From: Bacteroides pyogenes
GTDB lineage: Bacteria; Bacteroidota; Bacteroidia; Bacteroidales; Bacteroidaceae
Length of the DNA: 64,000 nt
Assembly: GCF_014196225.1 (NCBI RefSeq)
Contig: NZ_JACIDI010000015.1
Span: 18,653-82,652 of the forward strand
Direction: 5' to 3'
The notes beneath the pieces are model-generated. The model was not told where the DNA came from and did not search any database. It was given only the letters and a program-made list of their open reading frames with translations. The stretch's first letter is position 1. Each line of letters starts with the position of its first letter. The translations under genes were made by a program, and so were the position numbers. Shown here one piece after another: positions 45,728-57,001 of this stretch.

Positions 45728-46855
45728 ATGGAAGATAAATTAGTAACACTGGCTATATTGACATATACAAAGGCTCAGATCCTTAAAAATGTTCTGGAAA
45801 GTGAAGGCATAGAAACCTATATTCACAATGTGAACCAAATACAGCCGGTTGTCTCTTCAGGAGTCCGTTTGAGAATCAAAGAAAGCGATTTACCTCGTGC
45901 CTTAAAAATAACAGAAAGTTCTGTTTGGCTTTCTGAAAGTATTGTAGGAGAGAATTTGCCGAAAGTAAAAAGCAAATCGAATAAAATCCTTATTCCAGTT
46001 GACTTTTCCGGCTATTCACTCAAAGCATGTGGGCTAGGCTTCAATTTGGCTAAGTTGGAAAACTTGGAAGTAGTGCTATTACATGTATACTTTACACCTA
46101 TATATGCTTCGTCATTACCATATGGAGATGTATTTAATTATCAGATTGGAGATGAAGAATCTGTAAAAACTATTATTAAAAAAGTCCATACTGATCTTAA
46201 TCTGTTATCAGATAAAATAAAAGAAAAAATCTCATCCGGAGAATTTCCGGATGTAAAATTTACTTGCATTCTGCGTGAAGGTATTCCCGAAGAAGAAATC
46301 TTAAGGTACGCGAAAGAACAGTGTCCGCCAATCATTATTATGGGGACTAGAGGGAAAAATCAAAAAGATATTGATTTAATTGGCAGTGTAACGGCAGAAG
46401 TTATCGAAAGAAGCCGTACAACAGTATTAGCAATTCCGGAGAATACACCATTTAAACAATTTAATGAGATAAAGCGAGTTGCTTTCTTGACAAATTTTGA
46501 CCAAAGAGATCTTATCGCTTTTGAGTCTTTCTTTAATGCATGGAAATCTTTCCATTTTTCAATATTCCTCATACACTTTGCTGAATCAAAAGATACATGG
46601 AATGAAATTAAGCTTGCTGGCATAAAAGAATATTTCCATAAGCAATATCCCAGTCTTGAAATTCATTATGATGTCGTAACAAATGAAAACATATTAAGAG
46701 GTCTTGATTGCTATATAAAGGAAAATCAAATTGATATAATTACTTTAACATCTTATAAAAGAAACATATTTGCTCGTTTATTTAATCCTGGTATTGCACG
46801 TAAAATGATCTTTCATTCGGATACTCCATTACTTGTTATTAATATAAACGGATAA
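45728..46855 (+). CDS. Tandem universal stress protein with DUF2007-like N-terminus
   Basis: 375 residues from the ATG at 45728 (MEDKLVTLAILTYTKAQILK). The first 70 residues resemble DUF2007, a small putative signalling domain (VLESEGIETYIHNVNQIQPV). Two universal-stress-protein domains follow, about 80-235 and 240-375. The first has the intact ATP-site motif GTRGKNQKDIDLIGSVTAEV and a typical tail (ERSRTTVLAIPE); the second is diverged and lacks the GxRG loop, so it probably does not bind ATP. Cytosolic. The likely role is stress adaptation; no pathway can be deduced. Confidence 0.88.
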   Translation: MEDKLVTLAILTYTKAQILKNVLESEGIETYIHNVNQIQPVVSSGVRLRIKESDLPRALKITESSVWLSESIVGENLPKVKSKSNKILIPVDFSGYSLKACGLGFNLAKLENLEVVLLHVYFTPIYASSLPYGDVFNYQIGDEESVKTIIKKVHTDLNLLSDKIKEKISSGEFPDVKFTCILREGIPEEEILRYAKEQCPPIIIMGTRGKNQKDIDLIGSVTAEVIERSRTTVLAIPENTPFKQFNEIKRVAFLTNFDQRDLIAFESFFNAWKSFHFSIFLIHFAESKDTWNEIKLAGIKEYFHKQYPSLEIHYDVVTNENILRGLDCYIKENQIDIITLTSYKRNIFARLFNPGIARKMIFHSDTPLLVINING

Positions 46856-46939
46856 TTGGATTAAATTAATCATTTCATGTTTTTCATAATTTACATTATG
46901 TTCAATAGTGGATATTCAGCGAATGTCCCAAATTTCTAT

Positions 46940-46989
46940 AAAAGCAAAGAGTGATGTTGCCCCCAACTTGAAGTTCACTCTTTGCTTTT
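46940..46989. terminator. Hairpin between convergent usp and dapA genes
   Basis: AAAAGCAAAGAGTGA (46940-46954) pairs perfectly with TCACTCTTTGCTTTT (46975-46989). This 15-bp stem lies between convergent genes and could act in both directions. Confidence 0.75.
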
Positions 46990-47044
46990 CTACTCTTTTC
47001 AATGTTAATTATGCGCAAATAAAAAGAGAATCACAATATAGCCA

Positions 47045-47938
47045 TCAACATTTGATATTTAATTCGTTTAAAACTTTGCGTATAGCCTCAAATGTAGTAA
47101 TCCGCGTAGGAACCAATGGTAATCGGAGTTTATTTTCAATCATCCCCATTGCATTCAACATTGATTTCACCCCTGCAGGATTTCCATCTACAAATAACAA
47201 GCTGAATAGCTCCGTGAATTTGTGATGAATCGTCAAAGCGTTAGCGAAGTCTCCTTGAAGTGCCAATCGTGTCATACGACTAAATTCACGTGGGAAAGCA
47301 TTACCTATTACTGAAATTACTCCAACTGCGCCGAGTGTTATTAACGGAAAAGTAATACCATCATCGCCAGAAATTACATCGAAGTTATCAGGCTTATTTT
47401 TGATGATATCATCCATTTGAGTAATATTTCCTGAAGCTTCCTTAATAGCGATCACATTTTCAAAATCACGAGCGATGCGTAAAGTCGTTTCGGCTGTCAT
47501 ATTAACACCTGTACGGCCCGGGACATTGTACAAAACAACGGGAAGATCGGTAGCCTCTGATATCGCTTTGTAATGTTGATAAATACCTTCTTGTGAAGGT
47601 TTGTTATAATAAGGTACGACAGACAATATAGCGTCGACTCCTGTATAGTCATCATTCTTTAATGCTTCTACCACGGCACGGGTATCATTGCCGCCTACGC
47701 CCAGCAGAATCGGCACTCTTCCATTCACGCGGTCGACAACCTTTTTCTTGATTGTCTTTTTTTCTTTTTCGGTCAATGTCGGAGTCTCGGCCGTAGTTCC
47801 AAGGACGCACAGGAAATCAGCATTATTCTGCAATAAATAATCTACCATACGCATGAGGGCGTCATAGTCAATACTATCATCCTCTTTGAAAGGAGTAATC
47901 AGTGCTACCCCCATTCCTTTCAATTTAGTCTGTATCAT
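47045..47938 (-). CDS. dapA: 4-hydroxy-tetrahydrodipicolinate synthase
   Basis: Condenses pyruvate with aspartate semialdehyde, the first committed step to lysine and diaminopimelate. The Schiff-base lysine is K166 in VIAIKEASGN; Y137 in LYNVPGRTG and the pyruvate-site GTTAETPTL are also present. 297 residues, a normal TIM-barrel length. A minus-strand -7 box TACTTTTG lies at 47973-47980, about 35 bp before the start. Confidence 0.97.
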   Translation of the reverse strand: MIQTKLKGMGVALITPFKEDDSIDYDALMRMVDYLLQNNADFLCVLGTTAETPTLTEKEKKTIKKKVVDRVNGRVPILLGVGGNDTRAVVEALKNDDYTGVDAILSVVPYYNKPSQEGIYQHYKAISEATDLPVVLYNVPGRTGVNMTAETTLRIARDFENVIAIKEASGNITQMDDIIKNKPDNFDVISGDDGITFPLITLGAVGVISVIGNAFPREFSRMTRLALQGDFANALTIHHKFTELFSLLFVDGNPAGVKSMLNAMGMIENKLRLPLVPTRITTFEAIRKVLNELNIKC

Positions 47939-47996
47939 GAAGTCTAATTATAATCTCTAATAATCTTAGTCGCAAAAGTATGAATATTTTCATAAC

Positions 47997-50039
<2,043 letters not shown>

Positions 50040-50070
50040 TTATTTGTATTTTTGTGGAAAAATAAAGAAT

Positions 50071-50745
50071 ATGCGTATCGATATTATAACCGTATTACCC
50101 GAGATGATTGAAGGTTTCTTCAATTGTTCGATTATGAAACGGTCTCAAGATAAAGGACTTGCAGAGATTAAAATCCACAATCTTCGCGACTACACTGAAG
50201 ATAAATATCGACGGGTAGACGATTATCCATTCGGAGGATTTGCTGGAATGGTGATGAAGATTGAACCTATCGAAAGATGTATTAACGCTCTGAAAGCAAA
50301 ACGTAACTATAATGAAGTGATTTTTGCAACACCTGACGGAGAGCAGTTCAATCAGTCCATGGCCAACAGTTTGTCTTTAGTGGAAAATCTTATTATCTTG
50401 TGCGGGCATTTTAAAGGTATCGATTACCGGATTCGTGAACATTTGATTACTAAAGAGATAAGCATAGGAGACTATGTTTTGACCGGCGGCGAACTGGCCG
50501 CAGCTGTGATGACAGACGCTATTGTACGTATCATTCCCGGTGTAATTTCTGACGAACAATCTGCTCTTTCGGATTCTTTTCAGGATAACTTGCTGGCGGC
50601 GCCCGTATATACCCGCCCGGCAGATTATAAAGGTTGGAAAGTACCCGACATCCTATTATCCGGTCACGAAGCCAAAATTAAAGAGTGGGAATTGCAGCAG
50701 TCTTTAGAACGTACTAAAAGGCTTCGTCCTGACTTATTAAAATAA
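50071..50745 (+). CDS. trmD: tRNA (guanine-37-N1)-methyltransferase
   Basis: SPOUT-family enzyme that methylates G37 of tRNAs reading CUN, CCN and CGG, preventing frameshifts. The ATG at 50071 ([17 protein letters not shown]) is chosen; a TTG 21 codons upstream lies beyond the -7 box TATTTTTG (50047-50054). The trefoil-knot residues lie in [12 protein letters not shown] and [15 protein letters not shown]. 224 residues, full length. It has the usual C-terminal extension with KRLRPDLLK. Confidence 0.97.
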   Translation: MRIDIITVLPEMIEGFFNCSIMKRSQDKGLAEIKIHNLRDYTEDKYRRVDDYPFGGFAGMVMKIEPIERCINALKAKRNYNEVIFATPDGEQFNQSMANSLSLVENLIILCGHFKGIDYRIREHLITKEISIGDYVLTGGELAAAVMTDAIVRIIPGVISDEQSALSDSFQDNLLAAPVYTRPADYKGWKVPDILLSGHEAKIKEWELQQSLERTKRLRPDLLK

Positions 50746-51235
50746 ATATATAATTATTTGTGAATCGATCACGAATGCCTTTGAGAAATTCTTCAATGCC
50801 AATAAAAACTTCCCAGACATCATTAAGAGGAGTGACAAACTATTCAGGTTCTCCATGATTTATGCGAAGCTCCCAATATTCCGCTGAGCCTTAATAAAAC
50901 GCCTGCTAAATTTCCAGAAAAGAGCATTTGCTGAATTTTAATGGAATTATAAATGATAAATGTAATAGAAACATTAACCATAATGTGCAAAATAGCCGTG
51001 AACCAAATGTAAATATTTATAGTCCTAATCCATTAAAAATAGATGCTTTTTTACAGGCAATTTTCTATCTGAGCAAATAATATTCAATAAATAAAGGATG
51101 GAATCTTTCAAAAGGATTCTCCCCTTATTTATTGAATAATGAGCTGTTTTTACACCATAAAATTAAAAAGAGCAAGGAAGCACAAATTTACATTATGATT
51201 AAAAAAATAAGCGAATAGCCATCATCTGTTTTCAA
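50746..51235. other. Gene-free interval with a possible decayed coding fragment
   Basis: About 490 bp between convergent trmD and pyrD. Frame 50762-50886 reads ESITNAFEKFFNANKNFPDI and on to an in-frame TGA at 50885, then continues without a plausible start; it looks protein-like and could be an old gene fragment. Further right, a long hairpin is at 51082-51138. Otherwise I see nothing recognisable. Confidence 0.5.
51082..51138. terminator. Long hairpin between convergent trmD and pyrD
   Basis: ATTCAATAAATAA pairs with TTATTTATTGAAT, and an inner GAATCTTT/AGGATTC pair extends the stem. It may end transcription of both convergent genes, though the T-runs are not classic. Confidence 0.55.
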
Positions 51236-52147
51236 TCATAACTCAAGCGCACCAATAATATCTTTTACTGAGTTATATCCATGTCTATCCAAGTAATTAT
51301 TTATACCATCCTCCACTTGGATTGTCACTCTCGGATCCACAAAATTTGCTGTACCAATTTGAATAGCTGAAGCACCGGCAAGCATAAATTCTACAGCGTC
51401 TTTCCAATCCATAATCCCACCCATCCCAATGACAGGAATATTTACCGAATTGAAGACTTGCCAAACCATTCGTAAAGCGATAGGTTTTACAGCTGGCCCT
51501 GACAATCCTCCTGTTATAGTCGATAAAACAGGGCGTTTACGCTCCGCATCAATAGCCATACCCAATAATGTATTAATTAATGACACACTATCAGCACCAG
51601 TTTCTTCTGCTGCGCGGGCAATTTCAGTAATATCTGTTACGTTCGGAGAGAGTTTTACTATTAATGTCTTTTTGTAAGCAGAACGCACTGCTTTTACAAC
51701 TTCAGAAGCTGCTTTTGCTGACACACCAAAAGACATACCTCCTTGCTTCACATTAGGACAAGATATGTTTAATTCAATAGCAGGAATCTTGTCAAGTTCA
51801 TTGAGAATTTCCGCTGTTTTCACATAATCTTCAATGGCCGATCCGGATACATTTACAATTATATTGGTTTGTGTGTTCTTAATACGAGGATATATGTGTT
51901 GAACAAAGTAATCTACCCCCTTATTCTGCAGTCCTACAGCGTTTAACATGCCTGAAGGGGTTTCTGCCATACGTGGATAAAGGTTTCCTTCACGCTTGTG
52001 AAGGGTAGTGCCTTTTACAACGATACCTCCTATTCGCGCAATATCAATAAAATCCGTGAACTCTTCACCATATCCAAACGTACCGGATGCAGTCATTACC
52101 GGACTCTTCATTTTCAATTCCCCAATATTTACATTTAAATCTGCCAT
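51236..52147 (-). CDS. pyrD: Dihydroorotate dehydrogenase B, catalytic subunit
   Basis: FMN-dependent TIM-barrel enzyme that oxidises dihydroorotate to orotate in pyrimidine synthesis. Motifs include [25 protein letters not shown], the VKLSPN strand and [20 protein letters not shown] that binds FMN phosphate. Presence of the electron-transfer subunit next door marks it as the NAD-linked class 1B. 303 residues. Overlaps the pyrK end by 13 bp. Confidence 0.96.
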   Translation of the reverse strand: MADLNVNIGELKMKSPVMTASGTFGYGEEFTDFIDIARIGGIVVKGTTLHKREGNLYPRMAETPSGMLNAVGLQNKGVDYFVQHIYPRIKNTQTNIIVNVSGSAIEDYVKTAEILNELDKIPAIELNISCPNVKQGGMSFGVSAKAASEVVKAVRSAYKKTLIVKLSPNVTDITEIARAAEETGADSVSLINTLLGMAIDAERKRPVLSTITGGLSGPAVKPIALRMVWQVFNSVNIPVIGMGGIMDWKDAVEFMLAGASAIQIGTANFVDPRVTIQVEDGINNYLDRHGYNSVKDIIGALEL

Positions 52148-52911
52148 AATAGTTTATTTATATTAAAAACAGGACCTTCCGTACATACACATAAATGTCC
52201 TTCTGTCGTATTCTCTACACAGCATAAGCAGGCTCCGATCCCGCATGCCATTGTATTTTCCAGTGATACCTCGCAATCTATTCGCTTATTTTTGGCGTAT
52301 TTTGCAACTGCTATCATCATGGGTTTGGGTCCGCATGTGTAAATTTTTTCAAATTCTATCTTATTTAATATAGAATGTTGTGTTACATACCCTTTTTCTC
52401 CATAACTTCCATCTTCTGTAGTGGTATACACCTCGCCATATTTGGCAAACTCTTCCAGTTGCAAAAGATCTTTCCGGCTGCATGCCCCCAAGAGAAAATT
52501 GGGTTTATGCCCCTTTTCGGCCAATTGTTCACCTAAATAGAGCATGGGAGCCGTACCAACCCCTCCGCCAATCAGCAGAAGCTTATCAGAAGGCTTCTGA
52601 GGCATTGTAAAAGTATTCCCTAATGGAAGAATAACATTGAGTATATCTCCCGTATTTAACCGTGCTAAATGCCTTGTTCCTTCTCCAACCAACTGGATTA
52701 AGAACCAGACTTCATTTCGCTCTTTATCGACAAAATTAATAGAGATAGGGCGACGTAAAAAAGTTGCGGGTGAACCATCAACTCTGAGTTCAGCAAATTG
52801 GCCGGGCAACATTTCGGGCAGTAGAGACTGAGATGTTAATTTCAACAATACATAATTGTCATTCAGTCTGACATTCTCGGTCACTGTCAGATCTAATATA
52901 AATTTTTTCAT
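52135..52911 (-). CDS. pyrK: Dihydroorotate dehydrogenase electron-transfer subunit
   Basis: Passes electrons from PyrD to NAD through FAD and a [2Fe-2S] cluster. A start at 52911 ([20 protein letters not shown]) fits the family, and the minus-strand -7 box TATCTTTG (52949-52956) lies upstream of it but downstream of a longer in-frame start, so 52911 is right. The FAD domain contains [12 protein letters not shown], the NAD site [15 protein letters not shown], and the C-terminal cluster cysteines lie in [16 protein letters not shown] and [11 protein letters not shown]. 258 residues. Confidence 0.95.
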   Translation of the reverse strand: MKKFILDLTVTENVRLNDNYVLLKLTSQSLLPEMLPGQFAELRVDGSPATFLRRPISINFVDKERNEVWFLIQLVGEGTRHLARLNTGDILNVILPLGNTFTMPQKPSDKLLLIGGGVGTAPMLYLGEQLAEKGHKPNFLLGACSRKDLLQLEEFAKYGEVYTTTEDGSYGEKGYVTQHSILNKIEFEKIYTCGPKPMMIAVAKYAKNKRIDCEVSLENTMACGIGACLCCVENTTEGHLCVCTEGPVFNINKLLWQI

Positions 52912-52988
52912 GTATGGATATAAAAGTATGAATTCGTGTTTCCGTGTGCAAAGATAGAGGATTTTACTCAATCGAGCGATTTTACTTA

Positions 52989-53465
52989 TTATTTTTCAGG
53001 TTTAAAGATTTCGTATGTATTATCATCGAAAAAAATTCTTATTTCAGTAATCTTTCTGATCGGTTTTTCTACATACTTAACTTCCTGTTTTACAATATTT
53101 TTATGAGTAATTTTAGGGTTTTCTAATGGCATTTCCTTGCGATTTTCCTGAGCAAGTGAATCTCCGCACGGATTTATCGTATTCTCATCGAATAAAGAAC
53201 GCTGATAATCTTTTCTTCCGCCGGGAGTTTCCATAGAAGAGTCTTCAGGAGAAGCCATCATCTCACCCTTGCCATAAAGTAGCCATTCCAAATTGACATA
53301 GTTGTATGCCTGATGCACCTTCATCACAACCTCCAGACTCGGTTTGTTCCGGTCATTTAAAATATGAGAAAGAGTAGATTGCTGTATACCTATATTTTCA
53401 GCAAATACCCGAGGAGCTAAATTCTCCTTTTCCATTATTATTTTAATTCGATCTTTTATTTCCAT
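52989..53465 (-). CDS. XRE-family transcriptional regulator
   Basis: 158 residues from the ATG at 53465 (MEIKDRIKIIMEKENLAPRV); a TTG five codons earlier is discounted. Residues about 5-62 form a lambda-repressor-like helix-turn-helix (FAENIGIQQSTLSHILNDRN, then LEVVMKVHQAYNYVNLEWLL). The remainder is a low-complexity linker and a short C-terminal beta-like tail with no S24 peptidase motif, so it is not a self-cleaving repressor. The promoter is a perfect Bacteroides match overlapped by a palindrome, which suggests autoregulation. Target genes are unknown. Confidence 0.9.
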   Translation of the reverse strand: MEIKDRIKIIMEKENLAPRVFAENIGIQQSTLSHILNDRNKPSLEVVMKVHQAYNYVNLEWLLYGKGEMMASPEDSSMETPGGRKDYQRSLFDENTINPCGDSLAQENRKEMPLENPKITHKNIVKQEVKYVEKPIRKITEIRIFFDDNTYEIFKPEK

Positions 53466-53525
53466 ACTTTTTCCGTTCAATTAAATAACTTCCATGAATT
53501 ATTTCACAAAAATATATTTCACCCC

Positions 53526-53566
53526 TTGTAATATACAAAAGTACAAATATTTTCAGAAACGGCAAA
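53526..53566 (-). promoter_or_regulatory. XRE gene promoter overlapped by a palindrome
   Basis: On the minus strand, TTTG (53563-53566), exactly 19 nt and TACTTTTG (53536-53543). Overlapping its downstream end is TTGTA-ATA-TACAA (53526-53538), a perfect inverted repeat covering the expected transcription start. A repressor bound there would block the promoter, so it is a candidate XRE operator. Confidence 0.6.
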
Positions 53567-53806
53567 ATTACATTTATAACTCTGATAGAACACAAATGTA
53601 AAGAGAAAGGTGATTAAAATATATTATTTCCTAATAAAGCTCTAAAACAAACTAAAATAGAATAATTCAAAGATTTAATATAAATACATATATATCTAAT
53701 AATCAAATAAATAAAACTAACAAATGAAACAACAAACAATCCATTCACATTTGTACTCCCAATTAAACTCCTATATATAAACTTATCATCTATATAATAT
53801 CTATAA

Positions 53807-53834
53807 TATATTTGGTATACAATATGTTGTATAC
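53807..53834 (+). promoter_or_regulatory. -7 box followed by a 20-bp palindrome
   Basis: TATATTTG (53807-53814) is immediately followed by GTATACAATATGTTGTATAC (53815-53834), a near-perfect palindrome sharing the TACAA half-site with the palindrome at the XRE promoter 280 bp away. No -33 box is evident. It is a candidate second operator. Confidence 0.45.
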
Positions 53835-53940
53835 TAAAAAATGTAGAGTTAATTCATGGATCTTCCATTTGGAAAATAATATATCACAAAAAGAAAAAAA
53901 GGAGTATATAGTAAGATAAAACAGATTTATTATATATTTG

Positions 53941-54120
53941 TAATAGAATCACAAAAGTAATAAATTATGACTGCAATAATTTTATTTCATTTGTGAATAA
54001 AATTGGTTGCATAACCAATAAAAAGTTGGAAATAAAAAGCAACTTACACAAATGGAAACTATTGAATAGAAATATTATCTTTTACATTTAAGCCGATAAG
54101 TGCAAATCCTGCGCTTTTTT
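53941..54120 (+). ncRNA. Candidate structured RNA with terminator
   Basis: Downstream of a -7-like TATATTTG (53933-53940) come successive stem-loops: TGCAATAATTTTATT with AATAAAATTGGTTGCA, the alternative ATTGGTT-GCAT-AACCAAT (54002-54019), AAGTTG with CAACTT (about 54023-54047), and finally AAGTGCA/TGCGCTT (54098-54116) followed by a T-run. There is no reading frame. This would make an RNA of about 170-180 nt. No -33 box is visible, and AT-rich DNA forms stems by chance, so confidence is low. Confidence 0.3.
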
Positions 54121-54597
54121 ACGGGGAAGATAGCAGAAATCTTTTTTTATTTGATTCCAGAGAGGTCTAAATCTTATTATATTATTGATTTATAAATAAT
54201 TATACCCTATTTTTAGATTCATAAAATTGATTGAAATAGAAAAAAGACTCTGTTTTCTTCCCCAAAAGGTTTTTTATCAAAGTGATAGTTAAAGCCTCAT
54301 TCCAGAGAAACTTGTCGCAAGTGTATCAAGCTATCACACAGAGCATCGGATTTTAATTGCAGACCGTTTTCAATTTCATTGTTTATCTATATTTTTCATT
54401 GCTAAAAGAGCTTTATGGCAAGCCTTGCAGAATAAAAACAAATAGAAAATCCGAGAAAAGGTCAAACCATTAAAAAACCGTTATAAAGGAAAAATCCATT
54501 GAATAGGGAAACAAACAGAATGATTTTGCTCAATATTTTTCAATAAAAAGAAATACTTTCTCATTATTTTTCCAAAAGCAAAATATTGAAAACAAAA

Positions 54598-54638
54598 AAG
54601 ACATATACTTTCACCGTTGCATGGTAAAAGTATATGTC
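54598..54638 (-). terminator. Terminator of the amn-holA transcript
   Basis: ACATATACTTTCACC pairs with GGTAAAAGTATATGT (one mismatch) around a short loop; on the minus strand a U-rich run (TTTTTTGTTTT) follows. It lies about 30 bp past the holA stop codon. Confidence 0.85.
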
Positions 54639-54665
54639 TCATTCGAAAAAATTAAATGATTCTTT

Positions 54666-55685
54666 TTAGTGAAGAATTTTAAACACTAACTCACGAAGTA
54701 TATCTCCTTCCGTCTGCGAACTATTCTCCACCCCTTTCGATTTTGCATCCGCATATCTGATCTCTCCAATAATTTTCATGGTTTTCACTCCGGAATATTT
54801 GTGCATTGCCGCAATGTAATCACGCGCTTGCCAAGGAGTTTTCAGTCCCAACATGGCAGCTATTCCATTTTCCGATTTATCCGGCGCATAATAAGCCAAC
54901 ATCAGATTCGAATAAAAACTGAAAAGCAAAGACAGGGTCATCTGGATAGGATTAGTTTTGGGATTCTCTTCAAAATATTTTATTATTCTGTTTGCCTTCA
55001 ACACATCTTTTTCGATCAATGCGCTTTTCAATTCAAAGTTATTATAATCCTTACTGATGCCTATATTTTTTTCTATCTGCTCAGGTGTAATCCGTTTACT
55101 CCCGGCAGGCAAAGTAATAACCAGCTTCTCCAACTCTCCTGTCAGCCGGCTTAAATCAGCACCAACGAAATCTGCAAGCATTGAAGTGGCTTTAGGCTCC
55201 ATATCTATGCCCTTCTGTTTCATATACGAAGTAATAAAAGCAGGAAGCTGAGCCTCTCTACACTTTTTAGACTCAAATAAAACACCCGCTTTCTCTATTT
55301 CCACAGCCAATTTTTTCCTGCGATCGAGCGTGCCATGCTTGTGGCAAATAACCAGAATTGTAGAATGAAGCGGCTTTTGGAGATAGTATGACAGTTCTTC
55401 CATATTGCGAATGGACTGCGCTTCTTTTACGATTACTACTTGATGTTCCGACATCATGGGATAGCGCTTGGCAGTATTGATCATGGTAGCGACATCTACA
55501 TCCGAACCGTACATCACAGTTAAGTTAAACTCCTTTTCCGTTTCATTCAACACGTTCTCTGCTATATAATCTGCAATCAGGTCGATATAATACGACTCTT
55601 CTCCCATCAAATAATAAATGGGACGATACTGTTTGGCTTTCAGTTCTTTCAGGATATCGTCGCACGTCAACTCTTGTTTCGCCAT
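54666..55685 (-). CDS. holA: DNA polymerase III delta subunit
   Basis: Clamp-loader subunit that opens the beta sliding clamp. The ATG at 55685 (MAKQELTCDDILKELKAKQY) is supported by an AAGGAG 8-9 bases upstream; a further ATG at 55718 would overlap the upstream gene's stop. The AAA+ like N-terminal domain begins YRPIYYLMGEESYYIDLIAD, and the C-terminal collar helices end ILRELVFKIL. No Walker A is expected in delta, and none is seen. 339 residues. Confidence 0.93.
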   Translation of the reverse strand: MAKQELTCDDILKELKAKQYRPIYYLMGEESYYIDLIADYIAENVLNETEKEFNLTVMYGSDVDVATMINTAKRYPMMSEHQVVIVKEAQSIRNMEELSYYLQKPLHSTILVICHKHGTLDRRKKLAVEIEKAGVLFESKKCREAQLPAFITSYMKQKGIDMEPKATSMLADFVGADLSRLTGELEKLVITLPAGSKRITPEQIEKNIGISKDYNNFELKSALIEKDVLKANRIIKYFEENPKTNPIQMTLSLLFSFYSNLMLAYYAPDKSENGIAAMLGLKTPWQARDYIAAMHKYSGVKTMKIIGEIRYADAKSKGVENSSQTEGDILRELVFKILH

Positions 55686-55711
55686 GTATTCAATCTCCTT
55701 TTTCTTGCCAC

Positions 55712-56488
55712 TTACCAATCATACTTCAAATGTTTCACGGTTTTCTTTTCGCCCATAATCATTCGAAGTGAAGCAACTCCGATTTCGAGATGCTCTTCCA
55801 CATAATTTCGAGTGACCAGATTATCGCTTTTATCTGTTTTAACTCCCTCGGGAGTCATCGGCTGATCGGAGACAAGCAGCAAAGCCCCCGTAGGAATATG
55901 ATTGGCAAACCCGCAACTGAACAGAGTCGCTGTTTCCATGTCTACCGCCATTGCCCTTGTTTGCTTGAGGTATTCTTTAAAGGAGTCGTCGTGCTCCCAA
56001 ATACGGCGATTGGTTGTGTATACAGTTCCCGTCCAATAATCACGAGCATGATCCCGAATAGCCGAAGAAACGGCACGCTGAAGCATAAATGCCGGCAACG
56101 CCGGAACTTCAGGAGGAAAATAGTCGTTCGAAGTTCCCTCACCACGAATAGCCGCAATAGGAAGAATCAGATCTCCAATATGATTTTTCTTATCAATTCC
56201 TCCACATTTTCCCAAAAATAGACAAGCCTTAGGGTGAATAGCCCCCAACAAGTCCATGATGATGGCAGCGTTGGGACTTCCCATGCCGAAATTAATTATC
56301 GTAATCCCTCCGGCAGAAGCGGAAATCATATTAGCATCTCTTCCCAAAATGGGAACATTAAATTGATCGGCAAATATTTCAACGTACTTATTGAAATTGG
56401 TCAACAGGATATATTCTCCAAAATCCTCCAGTTTACGTTTAGTGTAACGAGGCAGCCAATTAGCCACGATTTCTTCTTTCGTTTTCAT
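55712..56488 (-). CDS. amn: AMP nucleosidase, short form
   Basis: Nucleoside phosphorylase-fold enzyme that splits AMP into adenine and ribose 5-phosphate. The catalytic domain is whole (IINFGMGSPNAAIIMDLLGA, LFLGKCGGIDKKNHIGDLIL, AMAVDMETATLFSCGFANH, and LVSDQPMTPEG); at 258 residues it lacks the N-terminal regulatory domain of E. coli Amn, as in other Bacteroidetes. MTA/SAH nucleosidase relatives are an alternative, but the conserved EGTSNDYFPPEVPALP stretch favours AMP nucleosidase. holA starts 26 bp beyond it. Confidence 0.9.
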   Translation of the reverse strand: MKTKEEIVANWLPRYTKRKLEDFGEYILLTNFNKYVEIFADQFNVPILGRDANMISASAGGITIINFGMGSPNAAIIMDLLGAIHPKACLFLGKCGGIDKKNHIGDLILPIAAIRGEGTSNDYFPPEVPALPAFMLQRAVSSAIRDHARDYWTGTVYTTNRRIWEHDDSFKEYLKQTRAMAVDMETATLFSCGFANHIPTGALLLVSDQPMTPEGVKTDKSDNLVTRNYVEEHLEIGVASLRMIMGEKKTVKHLKYDW

Positions 56489-56551
56489 AATTATCTATTA
56501 AATTTGTAGCTTTAATCAATAGAGCTTATTATTAACTTACAAAAATAGTAA

Positions 56552-57001
56552 ATGTTATCGTTAAACCTACCAGCATTTGATACAAAAATCGACGTAAGAA
56601 ACGGAAAGAGCTTTATTTTCGACACCATACGTAAACGGTACGTGGCTCTTACTCCGGAAGAATGGGTGCGACAACATTTCGTTCATTTTCTGATCGACCA
56701 TAAAGGATATCCGCAAGCTCTCCTTGCCAACGAAGTAATGGTGAAATTAAACGCAACGACCAAGCGATGCGACACGGTACTTTACCGGAGAAATCTTTCC
56801 GCACGGATGATTATAGAATACAAGGCCCCCCATGTCGAAATCACGCAACCGGTATTCGATCAGATCAGCCGCTACAACATGGTTCTGAAAGTCGATTATC
56901 TGATAGTAAGCAACGGAATGCAACATTATTGTTGCCTCATGGATTACAATAATCAGACTTATACTTTTCTCAAAGACATTCCCGACTACCATAAATTGTA
57001 A
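56552..57001 (+). CDS. Stand-alone HSDR_N-like nuclease-fold protein
   Basis: 149 residues matching the N-terminal domain of type I restriction enzyme R subunits (HSDR_N). The catalytic PD-(D/E)xK core appears as D74 in CDTVLYRR and E89-x-K91 in MIIEYKAP, with the preceding TPEEWVRQHFVHFLIDHKGY helix typical of the family. There is no helicase or motor domain, and no restriction genes are nearby, so it is a solitary nuclease-like protein, common in Bacteroidetes and of unknown function. It diverges from amn by 63 bp. Confidence 0.85.
   Translation: MLSLNLPAFDTKIDVRNGKSFIFDTIRKRYVALTPEEWVRQHFVHFLIDHKGYPQALLANEVMVKLNATTKRCDTVLYRRNLSARMIIEYKAPHVEITQPVFDQISRYNMVLKVDYLIVSNGMQHYCCLMDYNNQTYTFLKDIPDYHKL

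Larger units (their letters stand above)
53570..54660. other. Long AT-rich gene-free interval
   Basis: About 1.1 kb with no reading frame above a few dozen codons and no remnant gene that I can recognise. It contains -7-like boxes (TATATTTG at 53807 and 53933), a 20-bp palindrome, a group of stem-loops with a terminator at 53970-54120, and a nested-helix region at 54248-54343. These are listed separately. The remaining sequence is very AT-rich, with no other clear structure. Confidence 0.7.

Noticed and set aside
53700..54660. tRNA, tmRNA, RNase P or SRP RNA in the AT-rich gap
   Set aside because: None of the conserved sequences of these RNAs was found on either strand.
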